Shown here piece by piece: positions 39,438 to 48,934 of a DNA stretch of 64,000 bases (within the stretch, counting starts at the first letter, position 1; every line of letters begins with the position of its first letter). Source of the stretch: Branchipolynoe longqiensis. Lineage: Eukaryota; Annelida; Polychaeta; Phyllodocida; Polynoidae. The stretch lies in NCBI GenBank assembly GCA_030323885.1, contig CM059203.1, positions 1,550,001 to 1,614,000 on the forward strand. The letters run 5' to 3'. Position numbers and translations under genes: made by a program. The notes beneath the pieces were generated by a model that was given only the letters and a program-made list of their open reading frames with translations, was not told where the DNA came from and made no database searches.

Positions 39438-41090
39438 GTGATTCATACAGTTAGCCATGAACATCAGATGCATGTTAACAACGATTAGGGTGATATTATG
39501 GGATATTCACGATTGGACCTACCAGGTCTGTACAGTAATAAAACATTAATTTCTTTTGTCAGGAATTTGATTCCCCATGCCACAAATATATAATTGTGAG
39601 TGTTTTAATCCAATAACTGTGTGTTGACACAAAACTGATTTATGCTTTTACAGGTAAAAGCGATGGTCTGAATAAAAACCAAACAGTGCTCACCATGAAT
39701 ATGGCCTATGCTTCCGACACAACTTAAAGCAACCAGAAATCAATAATCTGTACAGTGGTAATAATAATTCTTGAGATTCTTCTTGTGTTGTTGTCGTGAA
39801 AACTACCACAGAAGGATGCCTCGTCAGAGCGGACTGCTACGATTCCATGCGGAAAAATGCTGAGCCATACCACTTGCAGATAAATGAGCAAAAGGATACA
39901 TCAACTAGAATAAATGATTGTCATTTGCTTGATAGCACGAATTTATGATGGATGCTTGTGCAGTATTTCTTATACAATGTGATGTACGAAAAATACATTT
40001 AAACACATTAATGTATTTGTCTAGTTTTTCGTTATAGGTATGCCTGGTAGCTGGCCCCTCCACCACTGTCACTGACCACAAATGCAGATGTGTTGCAGGC
40101 AAAGGAGTGTGCAATCACACAGTTGGTCTTCTGTACCAAGTGGCACACTATATATTGCTAGACCTGTCTGTTGTGCCCCCTGGTGTTTCTAAGACTGCAC
40201 AACCACAACAGTGGCACATACCTCATGCGTGCAGCATACATCCAGATGATATAAAAAAACTACAGATGAGACATGTCTGTTCACGAAACTCATGCCCAAA
40301 ACGCAAGTCTGTGGTTCGGGAAGAAGGGGTTCGATCAACCCTTTACCGGGATATTCCGACTCCACTAAAATACGTTTCCTTTGCTTAGGACTTTGTTAAC
40401 CTCCTTGCCCCCTACGAAAACTTGCAGGACCTTCAGTTATTAAGTATGTTGCCATGTGGTATTGAGGACATAGAACTAGTCGATTCTGCATGGCTCTGTT
40501 CCAAGGGGGAGCATGCTGTCTTATCAGCAGAGACCTCAACTAGCATCATGTTCTACTGATGGTGTTTATGCACCCTTTTACCCTAACTTCCCCCATCCTT
40601 TACTGCACTGCACATATGAACATGTACCAACTCTGGCAGAGTTACTTATTCTAGATTAATATGCGTTTTTGGAGATTGAGTTGGCGACAAGAAAGCAGTC
40701 GGAGTGTGAGAGATGGCACCAGCTGAAGAGGGACAGGGTAACTGCATCTCAATTTAAATATGTATGTTCCCGTAGAGAGAATTTTGACGTCTTAGTTTCA
40801 CGATTACGGTGCAAGCGACAGGTGCAGACGAAGGCAATGTGTTACGGGCTTGCTAGTGAGGACTCTGCCATTGAGCAGTATGTCACCAGTACAGCATGCC
40901 ACGTATATTCATGTGGTATTGTTGTCAATCCCTCTGCTGTTCACTTTGGCTGTACACCCGACAGAAAGGTCTATGCCCCCAGTGAGGACTTCTCATTTGG
41001 TTTATTGGAAGTGAAATGCCCCCAGATAGAATCATTTAGTGAAGCGAAATGCCTCAAGTTAATTAATGGCACAACATCATTGAAGTTATT

Positions 41091-41635
41091 AAGTATGTGA
41101 CCTGGGGGCATGGGTGACCAGGGTGACTTGGGTTGGCATGGGTGACATGGGTGACCAGGGTGACCTGGGTGGCAGTGGGTCTGGCATGACGCCACCAGCA
41201 GTCTGATGCATGACTGCGGTGAAAGCATAGGCATGGTGACTGGTGACAATTCCAGGGTGCCATGGCTGGGTGACATGGGTGACCAGGGTGACCTGGGGGC
41301 ATGGGTGGCCAGGGTGACCTGAGGAGCCATCCCTCTGGTAGCACAGTGGCAGCACAGGGAGCAAGAGGGTGCCTGCGCGCACAGTGGCAGCACACGGACT
41401 GACGGCACAGAGCGGTAGCACACAGGTGGCTGTAGCACGTTGATATACAACCACGGCAGCACACCCGGTGGTCGCAGGCCCAGTGGCAGCAGCACAGTGG
41501 CAGCAGAGGCGGGGCAGCACAGAGGTGGAGCGCGCAATGGCAGCAGAGGCGGGAGCACAGGTGGAGGCGGTAGGTGGCATGGGTGACATGGGTGACCAGG
41601 GTGACCTGGGAGCATGGGTGACCAGGGTGACCTGG
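41091..41635. repeat. GGGTGAC-rich minisatellite
   Basis: Repeats of CATGGGTGACCAGGGTGACCTGG flank a middle part rich in GCAGCACAG(T/A)GGCAGCA units. It is noncoding. It abuts the presumed left end of the env-bearing Gypsy element. Confidence 0.88.
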
Positions 41636-42638
41636 TGTAAAAATATACGGATTTTCGGTTTAGAATTATATAGTGGCAGGGAGCATCTTTATTAGTGCAT
41701 GACAGAGGGGGACAAGGTTATGTAAACTAAAAAGCAATGATGCCTAATCACAGTATGATATGATAATAGACTATGTGAAATATATGTTCATGCATGCTGC
41801 CTAAGATTAAGAAGGAGCTGTGTTCTAGGGGAGGCTGCCCAAGGGGTGGAAATTTCCTATGTGTAAGACTAAGCATGTACCATCACCAAGGAGGGACGTT
41901 CTTGGTCTATATGAGTGGACATATATATATATGAATGTAACTGTATACGACTGCTGGTTCACCCCTGTGTCCATAAGGGAGGCCCAACCTCAGCCGCAAT
42001 TGCATATAGACTCGGGGTGGCACCTGCAGCTGAGTAGGGTGGTAGCTCCCTCCACTGGGGGGGTTGGCTCCCGCCCTAGCTGTAGGGTCACCTGAGGGGC
42101 TGACGGTGGGACTGCTCAGTCACCTACACTGCCTTGACTAACTGACCACACTAAATATAGGAGATGCACCGCAATTATGTAAATGAAGGACCGATGCTCC
42201 AGTCACACTGGGCACCGGCACTCTAGTCCTGGCTCTGGAGTGAAGCGCACGTACTTCGAGCAGGAACCCCAGACACTCTGTCTGATGCTACCTAAATTCA
42301 CCTATTCAAATTGAGTGTATCCACAGCCATAGGACTCCTGTCCCATGGGCTGTGGGCACTGCTTTCAGTATACAGGCTAAGTGGTAATGAGAATTAGTGT
42401 GGACAGAAGGTGAGGAGTGAGGGTGCTAGGTCACATGTAGGGGAATGGACAGTAGTTGTTGCTCCAATAAAGCACAACTTATTCACTGTTCATTTGTGTG
42501 TCTAGTTTTCCTTCCTCTTTTCAGTACTGATTCATGAGTTGGTTTGATTAGGCTAATGGCATCACAGGTGATATGAAGGGGAGAGTTTTGTAGTCTCATG
42601 GGGTGCTCACAGCGGCAGAGCATCCGTGATTTTATAAT
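41636..42638 (+). repeat. Probable 5' LTR of env-bearing Gypsy
   Basis: It begins TGTAAAAATATA right after the minisatellite and ends ATTTTATAAT just before TGGCGACC, with short imperfect inverted ends. AATAAAGC lies at 42465, late in the segment, as in an R/U5 arrangement. No second copy is available to confirm it. Confidence 0.5.
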
Positions 42639-42656
42639 TGGCGACCATGACGAAGA
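42639..42656 (+). promoter_or_regulatory. Candidate tRNA primer-binding site
   Basis: TGGCGACCATGACGAAGA begins with TGG (complement of tRNA CCA-3') and follows the presumed LTR end. TGGCGACC-type sites are common in Gypsy elements. The tRNA is not identified. Confidence 0.55.
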
Positions 42657-43001
42657 CCTGAGACGAGAGGCACATGAAGAGGGCGCGTGAGTGCTGCGAG
42701 GGGTGCTGCGATGAGTGCTGCGAGGAGGGCTGCGATGAGTGCTGCGACCGGGGCGACAACACAGATCACCAAGGGTCAGGTAGGGTCCGGGTTACTAAGA
42801 GTGCTTGTCTGGAGTAAGGGAGGTCGACACGGGTGTGACACGGGTGCTGTTGTGTGAATGAGGCTATATGTTGATATATGTATGTAACTAAGGCAACACA
42901 ACCACACGGCATGCACACCGCCCGCAGTCATACCATACACTAAACAGAAGAATTGAAAGTGTGAGATGCATGGGTTCTGTGCAGAGGTATGCATGTAGGA
43001 G

Positions 43002-43406
43002 ATGGAATGGGAGTACGAGTATGAGGATGAAGGGTTCTGTGATGAATGCATCGTGTGGCCTGAGCCGCCGCCACCAATAGACCTACCCATACCTGTACAG
43101 GAGGAGGAAGACGAATTAGAGGAACAACTAAATTGGGATTGGGAACATTCAGATGAGGGAAAAGAGTTAGAAGAGGAACATCAGCAGGTGCAGCGGTCAG
43201 TAAGGGCATGGGAGAATGACAAGGAAGAGTTTGAGAGAGTATGGGAACAGGAGGCATTAGACCGCGTGAGGGTGAGAGAATGGGTAGTAAAAATACAGTG
43301 GGATAGAATCACTTTGTTAGAAGAAGAATACCTGGAGATAGTAGCAAGGATTAAGGCAGATAGGGAGAAGAAAAAGGAGAGAGAAGAGAGATATAGGCAG
43401 GAGTAG
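43002..43406 (+). CDS. Accessory ORF 1: acidic coiled-coil protein
   Basis: 134 residues, complete from ATG to TAG. The N-terminus is extremely acidic/aromatic (MEWEYEYEDEGFCDEC). A Pro stretch (PPPPIDLPIPVQEEEDELEE) follows, then a long Glu/Arg/Lys-rich helix (EEHQQVQRSVRAWENDKEEF, ERVWEQEALDRVRVREW) ending in KKKEREERYRQE. There is no signal peptide or membrane segment. It lies between the LTR and gag, 6 bases upstream of ORF 2, and shares the WEQExxxRV segment with ORF 2, which suggests duplication. I know no family for it. A nuclear or regulatory role would be a guess. Confidence 0.65.
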   Translation: MEWEYEYEDEGFCDECIVWPEPPPPIDLPIPVQEEEDELEEQLNWDWEHSDEGKELEEEHQQVQRSVRAWENDKEEFERVWEQEALDRVRVREWVVKIQWDRITLLEEEYLEIVARIKADREKKKEREERYRQE

Positions 43407-43412
43407 CGAGAA

Positions 43413-43973
43413 ATGGCTGAGTGGATCTGTGTGGAGGAGTATCTGGGAATTAAAGTGGGCATTAATCCGTGGGAGGGACCATTTATACTAGACTACGGAG
43501 CTGACGAGGGGTTCGAGGACGAAACAGAGGAAGCACAAATTGTAGCTCCAGTCCCACTTCCGGACTCGGATACAGACTCGGATATAGACTCAGAAACAGA
43601 GGACGAGAGAGAGGTGGACTCAGACTTAGAACAGAGATACAAGGAAATGCGGGAAGAAGAGGAGGACCTAGAGTTGGAACAGAGGTTAAAAGCATGGGAA
43701 GGTTCCATGGAAAGTAGACAAGTAGAAAGGGAACGAGACCAGTATGTTAACTTAATGTGGGAAGTGGTAGCAAAGAAGGAACAGTTTAAAAAGACATGGG
43801 AACAGGAAGACTTCGAGAGGGTACAGGAAGGCGAAAGACAGGCTGAAAGACAGTACGAATATTATCTGGGATTGGGGGATGCAGTAGGAGCGGTAGCAAA
43901 CGAAATTAGAGAAGCTAGGCGGGAAGAAAGACTGCAGGTGAAAAAGAATAAGATTGAAATCGCATTACAGTAA
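43413..43973 (+). CDS. Accessory ORF 2: acidic coiled-coil protein
   Basis: 186 residues, complete. It starts MAEWICVEEYLGIKVGINPW, then has a Ser/Asp/Thr-rich acidic tract (DSDTDSDIDSETEDEREVD) and a long charged helix with KKTWEQEDFERVQEGERQ, similar to ERVWEQEALDRVRVREW of ORF 1. It ends in a basic KVKKNKIEIALQ-like tail (read QVKKNKIEIALQ). No catalytic motif is seen. A strong splice-donor-like GGTAAGT follows at 44029. The two ORFs keep long frames while noncoding leader repeats surround them, so coding is likely. Confidence 0.65.
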   Translation: MAEWICVEEYLGIKVGINPWEGPFILDYGADEGFEDETEEAQIVAPVPLPDSDTDSDIDSETEDEREVDSDLEQRYKEMREEEEDLELEQRLKAWEGSMESRQVERERDQYVNLMWEVVAKKEQFKKTWEQEDFERVQEGERQAERQYEYYLGLGDAVGAVANEIREARREERLQVKKNKIEIALQ

Positions 43974-44028
43974 GGCAGTCAGTTCTTGTCCGTTCTGGTC
44001 CGGTTTCGATTAAAATAATGTTCTTAAT

Positions 44029-44035
44029 GGTAAGT
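44029..44035 (+). promoter_or_regulatory. Candidate splice donor
   Basis: ATGG/GTAAGTTAATG fits a eukaryotic 5' splice site. It lies downstream of ORF 2 and upstream of gag. Together with an AG at 52038-52039 before env it could yield a subgenomic env mRNA, as in retroviruses and errantiviruses. Inference only. Confidence 0.35.
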
Positions 44036-44099
44036 TAATGTATTTTTATGCTGAAATGATGCTGAAATAATGCTGAAATAACGTATTTACTGTTGAAAT

Positions 44100-44360
44100 A
44101 ACGCGACCCACCATCTGGGTCGGTGTGTGTGGGTGTGGGGGTGAGCTGAGAGAGTGCACGCAGCAAGCATACCACCCACCGCCGTGTATAGACGGCCGGC
44201 GGGACTCAGAGGGGTGTGTGTGTGTGTGTGTGGGTGAGCTGAGAGCCTGCATGTATCAATTACACCACCCACTGGCTGGTTCGGCCGGCAGGGGTGTGGG
44301 GGAGTGCGTGTGTGTGGGAGAGAGCTGGGGGGCTGCATCCAGCAGCCAGGCGCACCCACT
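44100..44360 (+). repeat. Three ~90-base G/T-rich tandem units in leader
   Basis: Each unit has a GTGTGTGTGGG-GTGAGCTGAGAG part followed by TGCA(T/C)...CCACCCACxG and a GGCCGGC(A/G)GG segment. It is noncoding leader of the env-bearing Gypsy. Confidence 0.75.
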
Positions 44361-45024
44361 CTAGATTAAAGAGGCATAGTCAGAAAGGGGTTGGAGATGT
44401 GTCATTTCAGGGAGCAGGTCCTGTTAAATAGAGTGGATATTCAATTGCAGTTGATGACGAGGTGGTAAGGACACAGGTAGCTAACTTACACAGGTGAAAT
44501 CAGACCAAAAATAGGGTGTTGGTTTTGACAAATTGTATGTTTCCCAAGTGAGTATGCACCCTTAACATAGTGGGGGTTGCACCCAGCACTGAAACCGACC
44601 CACCCTGACTAGACTGTGTGTAGGGGGGCCACATGCCACAGGCACCCACCCATAGATGTAAACAAACCCTGTGTGTGTGTGTGTAGGGGAGTAGAAACTG
44701 GAAGCTGTCGGGTGTGTTGAATTAAATTGGTATATATTGTTTTTGATATATATCAATAAGAAAGGTGGGAATTGAACGTTGGTATGTCGGTCTGTATAGT
44801 TGTGTGATATATATTGATAAATCGGCGCGAATTGAACGTCGGTGGGTCGATATATATTGCTTTTAATATACAGCGCTGCCTTACTGTACTTAAAGTAACC
44901 TTGAGTAAATAAAAGAAATAAACTGGATAGGTTCAGATCTTCCAGGGACAGCTCCCGAGCTTCCAGAGACAGTGACTTAGATAGAAGGAGGGGCATTGTG
45001 CCAGATAACAGCACCGCTATCACC
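44361..45024 (+). other. Rest of gag leader
   Basis: It contains a further GTGTGTGTG run (44670) and a duplicated ~75-base unit at 44710-44875 with GAATTGAACGT(T/C)GGT and GGTATATATTG/GATATATATTG. No gene is seen. Confidence 0.6.
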
Positions 45025-46306
45025 ATGGCAGAAGCAGCATTTAATAGGGGGTTTGCTGAATGGTTCGCAAATGGGGTAGCAGCAGGACAGATACCCGCAG
45101 ATGGGGACCAGTTGCTATATTTAACCAAATATGCAGCAGGGCAGTTAGAATCCCAGTCTAAGTTGCTTAGAGAAACCAGGGAGTTTGGAGTCAGTCTCAA
45201 GCAAGAGAAGGCACAACTCCTGCGAGATAGGATAGTGGGTGAAGAGCGGCTGGCCATGAAAAGAGATAGACTTAAAGAAGAAGAGCGAGCTGTAAGGGAT
45301 CTCAGGGAGCAGGGAAGGCAGATAGCCACTGTGGATGGGTCAGATCTGGGAGTGCTGAGGACCTGGGTAGAGCAGGTGGGCAGAGCGGGTAGAGTGGCTG
45401 GGGCAAGGGGAGTGGATGTGGTAAAATTTGCACTCAGCCACTCCAAGGGCAACCTCCACGAGGTCATATACGCAGTATATGAGACGGATGCCGATAGTTC
45501 ATGGGAGGAGGTCAGGGAGCGACTGGTGGGACTATTCTTAACCGCCAGGGAAGCCACTGCCTTGGTTGATATAGTGTTCACACTGAAGCAGGAGAAAGGA
45601 GAGCTGATGTCGGCGTACTGTATGCGATACAGTACGGCGGCGATACAGTACGGCGGTCCAGAGGGCGTGGCCAGAAAAAGGGTTGGTAAAAATGGGCGCA
45701 GTACATGACATGGTGATTAAGAAGTTTGAGGACTCCCTGCTTGAGCCAGTAGTGCGGTTGGCTGTGCGCCTGGCCAAGTCAGGTAGCCTAGAGGCTGCCA
45801 TGACGGTGGCCAGGGAAAACGAAGAAGGATTGGCAGGGCCAGGGGGCAGGCTGACCGGGGCCCATAGGGGGGAGGAACCCATGGAGATAGGGGCCATGGA
45901 GGGCCAGGCAAGGCCGGAGCCCGGGGCGTCCGCCGTAGACAGGGCGGCCTTGAAGACAATCCAGGGGGAGATAAAAAGCCTCCGCAAAATGATGGTGGAG
46001 CGTACAGAGCGGCCAGTGCAAGCTGCCCAGGTGGCAGTTGCACCGGTGCCACCCTCCACAGTGGTGGTACAGACTGCACCCAATCTACCCATCAATAATC
46101 ACGTGAATAGAGGCGAAAATAGAAGGGCGCCGCGTCAGGTTGTGGGTCGCTTTCCTAAACAGGGTTTTCCGGTCCCGGATACAGTAAGGTGTGGGTATTG
46201 TGCCCACAATTATCACCGAGACTATATCCATACCCATCAACAAAAATGTAGACAGGTGCGCCAGAGCGCACCCGCACGGCGGGGCCCTGTGCAGTCGGGA
46301 AACTAG
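45025..46306 (+). pseudogene. Gag of env-bearing Gypsy (frameshifted)
   Basis: The first part (45025-45708) runs from MAEAAFNRGFAEWF through a long charged coiled coil (FGVSLKQEKAQLLRDRIVG) to a capsid-like segment (DVVKFALSHSKGNLHEVIY, ERLVGLFLTAREATALV). The second part (about 45683-46306) continues in another frame and ends with a Cys/His cluster (CGYCAHNYHRDYIHTHQQKC), here C-x2-C with two His and a Cys. The break is a 16-base exact tandem duplication (45625-45640 and 45641-45656). The gag stop TAG at 46304 sits directly behind a slippery heptamer. Confidence 0.8.
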
Positions 46307-48933
46307 GCCAGGCATCGGATCTCAGACCGTGTATTCGAGTGGAATTTGGCGGAATTTCATATTCAGGGCTCATTGATACTGGTGCCAGTAAAAGCATGAT
46401 AAAAAGTAGAGTATATAATGCGTTGAAGAGTAAAGGGTATACAAGGGGCGAATTAGAGGAAGGATTGAGGCTTCGCTCACTCTCAGGACATTTAATTCCT
46501 ACAAGGGGAGTGGGGAAGGTCACCTTGGTGGGAGTAGAGTGTGATTTTTGTGTCGTGGGTGAATTACAGCATGATATGCTGATTGGGACGGATGTCATGC
46601 AGCGATGTGATGCGGTGCTGTCCTATACAGATATGAGTATTGTCCTGAATGGGGAGAGGCATGGGTGGTTGGGTACAGAGGCCACATGTGCTAGTGTATC
46701 TGGGATAGTCTCTGAGGTGGAATACTGGAGGAGGAAATTCCCCACGGTGTTCCCCGCCCAGGGGGCTGCTCTGAATACTGCAGATGTAGTGGAGATGACA
46801 ATAGACACTGGGGATGCCCGCCCAATTAATCAAAGGCCATATAGGATACCACTCTCTAAAATGAAACTAGTGGAGCAAGAGTTGGAGAAGATGTTGAAAG
46901 AAGACATAATAGAGCCAAGCCGCAGTGCATGGGCAAGTCCTGTTACGGTTGTGCCGAAAAAGGATGGGTCTATTAGATTATGTGGGGATTATAGGCATCT
47001 AAATGAGGTGACTCATAAGGATGCCTACCCACTACCCAGAATCCAAGACATCTTTGACCAGCTCTCAGGTGCAAAAGTGTTCACCACAATAGATCTAAAA
47101 TCAGGCTATTGGCAGGTGAGAATGCACCCAGACAGCAGGGAAAAGACGGCAATCAGTACCCACAGGGGACTGTTCCAGTTTAAAAGAATGGAGTTTGGCC
47201 TGACTAATGCACCTGCAGTGTTTCAGCGCATGATGAACTCAGTTTTGGCCAAGTTCCTGGGCAAGTCATGTCTGATCTACTTAGATGATATAGTGATCTA
47301 TTCCAGAAATGAAAATCAGCACAGAGCTCATGTGGCAGAGGTATTGGCCACCCTGGGAGAGACTGGCCTGGTCATTAAAGAATCCAAATGTTCATTTGGC
47401 CTGAGAGAGGTTAAGTTGTTGGGTTTTGTGGTGTGCGCTGAGGGTCTGAAAGCAGATCCTGATAAAGTGGCTGCAATCAGAGATATGGCCCCTCCCACTG
47501 ATAAAAAGGGAGTGCGTCGTGTGTTGGGATCTGCCAACTATTATCGACAATTAATGGTCAATTATGCAGATGTGGTGGCACCACTCACCAATTTGACTAA
47601 AAATGCTGTGAGGTTTGAGTGGGGGCCTGAGTGCCAGAAAGCCTGGAAAGAGTTGAAACAGCTTCTATTGGACTGTGTCGTGCTCAAATTTCCAGATCCC
47701 ACAAAACCATATAAACTCTATACAGACGCCTCAGATTACAGTATAGGTGCTATATTGGTACAGGAGGATGAGAATGGCATAGAAAGGCCAGTGCATTTAA
47801 TTAGTGGAAGGTTGAATACGGCTCAGCTCAACTATCCCACCATTGAAAAAGAGGCATATGCAATGATATTTGCACTCATTAAATTAAGACCCTATTTGTA
47901 TGGTGCGGAGTTTGTGATCTATACTGATCATAAGCCATTAAAATGTTTATTTCAAAAAGAAATGAAAAACAGCCGCCTACAACGATGGGCGGTGTTGCTA
48001 GCTGAATATTCAGCTCCAATTCAGTATTTTGCAGGTGCTTCTAATGTGTGGGCAGACATGCTGTCTAGGCTGCGACCAAGTGCTGTAGCGGATGAGCCAG
48101 AACAGATGTCGGTGGTGGAAATGGCAGGGATGGAGGAGGAAGTCCCATTTGAATATTACAAATTAGACAGGGAATACATTGCCCGAATGCAGGCTGACAC
48201 CAAACAGGCAGTCCTGGCAAGGGAAGATCAGGATGATTATATCCTGATGGATGGTTTAGTGTATTCACTGATTCCACCACCAGGGGGGAAAAACTATCCA
48301 CGATTAATTTTGCCAATAGAGTACAGGGAACAAGTAGTAGAACGGGCTCATAAGGATGTGGGACACATGGCAATGACTAAAACATTACAGAGGGTGCAGG
48401 AGCACTTTAGATGGCCAGGAATGAGAGGTGATATTGCCAAATTTATAGCAAAATGTCCACCGTGCTCCCTAAACAGGGTGAAGCGGGATTATCCGCTCCC
48501 CACTGAAATGCCACTTCCAGTAGCTCCAGGATTGTTGGTAGCAGCAGATCTGACAGGGCCATTTCCGGAAAGTAGAGAAGGTAACAAATATCTACTATCT
48601 ATAATAGACCACTGCACGGGATGGGTAGAAGTAAAAGCACTCCCTAATAAGTCAGCACAGGGGATCTATGATTATTTAGTAAGAGAATACATACCCCGAT
48701 ACTCAGCACCAGAGGTTTTCCTAACAGATAATGGGCTGGAATTCAAAAATAAACTTATTATGGGATTTTTGGAGGAGCTGGGTGTAGAAGTAAGACACAC
48801 CACCCCGTACCATCCACAATCTAATGGCATGGTGGAACGTTTCCATAGAACACTAAAAAGCATGCTGGCCAAATTGGTTAATGCTAGGGCATCAGAGTGG
48901 GAGGAATATTTGGGCGATGCATTATTGGCATAG
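46252..48933 (+). CDS. Pol of env-bearing Gypsy (PR, RT, RNase H, most of integrase)
   Basis: Open frame in -1 relation to gag. Protease: YSGLIDTGASKSMI. RT: PVTVVPKKDGSIRLCGDYR, motif A TTIDLKSGYWQVRM, GLTNAPAVFQRMM, catalytic LIYLDDIVIYS. RNase H: LYTDASDYSIGAIL, IEKEAYAMIFAL, YTDHKPLKCLF. Integrase: HHCC domain (HKDVGHMAMTKTLQ...CPPCSLNRVK), DDE core with DLTGPFPESREG, LTDNGLEFKNK and PYHPQSNGMVERFHR. The frame ends at a TAG at 48931-48933 in the integrase core's tail. The remainder is in another frame, a small indel being the likely cause. Confidence 0.92.
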   Translation, partial: TGAPERTRTAGPCAVGKLGQASDLRPCIRVEFGGISYSGLIDTGASKSMIKSRVYNALKSKGYTRGELEEGLRLRSLSGHLIPTRGVGKVTLVGVECDFCVVGELQHDMLIGTDVMQRCDAVLSYTDMSIVLNGERHGWLGTEATCASVSGIVSEVEYWRRKFPTVFPAQGAALNTADVVEMTIDTGDARPINQRPYRIPLSKMKLVEQELEKMLKEDIIEPSRSAWASPVTVVPKKDGSIRLCGDYRHLNEVTHKDAYPLPRIQDIFDQLSGAKVFTTIDLKSGYWQVRMHPDSREKTAISTHRGLFQFKRMEFGLTNAPAVFQRMMNSVLAKFLGKSCLIYLDDIVIYSRNENQHRAHVAEVLATLGETGLVIKESKCSFGLREVKLLGFVVCAEGLKADPDKVAAIRDMAPPTDKKGVRRVLGSANYYRQLMVNYADVVAPLTNLTKNAVRFEWGPECQKAWKELKQLLLDCVVLKFPDPTKPYKLYTDASDYSIGAILVQEDENGIERPVHLISGRLNTAQLNYPTIEKEAYAMIFALIKLRPYLYGAEFVIYTDHKPLKCLFQKEMKNSRLQRWAVLLAEYSAPIQYFAGASNVWADMLSRLRPSAVADEPEQMSVVEMAGMEEEVPFEYYKLDREYIARMQADTKQAVLAREDQDDYILMDGLVYSLIPPPGGKNYPRLILPIEYREQVVERAHKDVGHMAMTKTLQRVQEHFRWPGMRGDIAKFIAKCPPCSLNRVKRDYPLPTEMPLPVAPGLLVAADLTGPFPESREGNKYLLSIIDHCTGWVEVKALPNKSAQGIYDYLVREYIPRYSAPEVFLTDNGLEFKNKLIMGFLEELGVEVRHTTPYHPQSNGMVERFHRTLKSMLAKLVNARASEWEEYLGDALLA
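46297..46303 (+). promoter_or_regulatory. -1 ribosomal frameshift heptamer GGGAAAC
   Basis: In the gag frame it reads G GGA AAC, followed at once by the gag stop TAG. The pol frame (-1) is open from 46252. This is the X XXY YYZ pattern of programmed -1 frameshift sites. A downstream stem-loop was not assessed. Confidence 0.7.
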
Positions 48934-48934
48934 A

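Larger units (their letters stand above)
38836..41090 (+). pseudogene. SWIM zinc finger plus YqaJ-type nuclease gene (multi-exon, broken)
   Basis: Pieces in order: an exon starting at an ATG (38836) and ending at a GTGAGT donor (39001), with SDVENFVRSVAKVP; a piece near 39797-39890 with TTTEGCLVRADCYDSMRK; an exon after an AG at 40037 with CRCVAGKGVCNHTVGLLYQ (SWIM, CxC...CxH); and a C-terminal exon from about 40671 with WHQLKRDRVTASQFKYV, GLASEDSAIEQY and the catalytic LLEVKCP of YqaJ-type exonucleases. Such SWIM-YqaJ proteins are multicopy and often transposon-linked in invertebrates. A stop at 40388 and lost connections suggest a pseudogene, but exon boundaries are not fully resolvable by eye. 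Confidence 0.7.

Noticed and set aside
44100..45581. Minus-strand ORF of 339 residues antisense to gag
   Set aside because: It overlaps the coding strand of gag and leader repeats; its Ser/Leu-rich composition is what antisense of an acidic coding strand gives.
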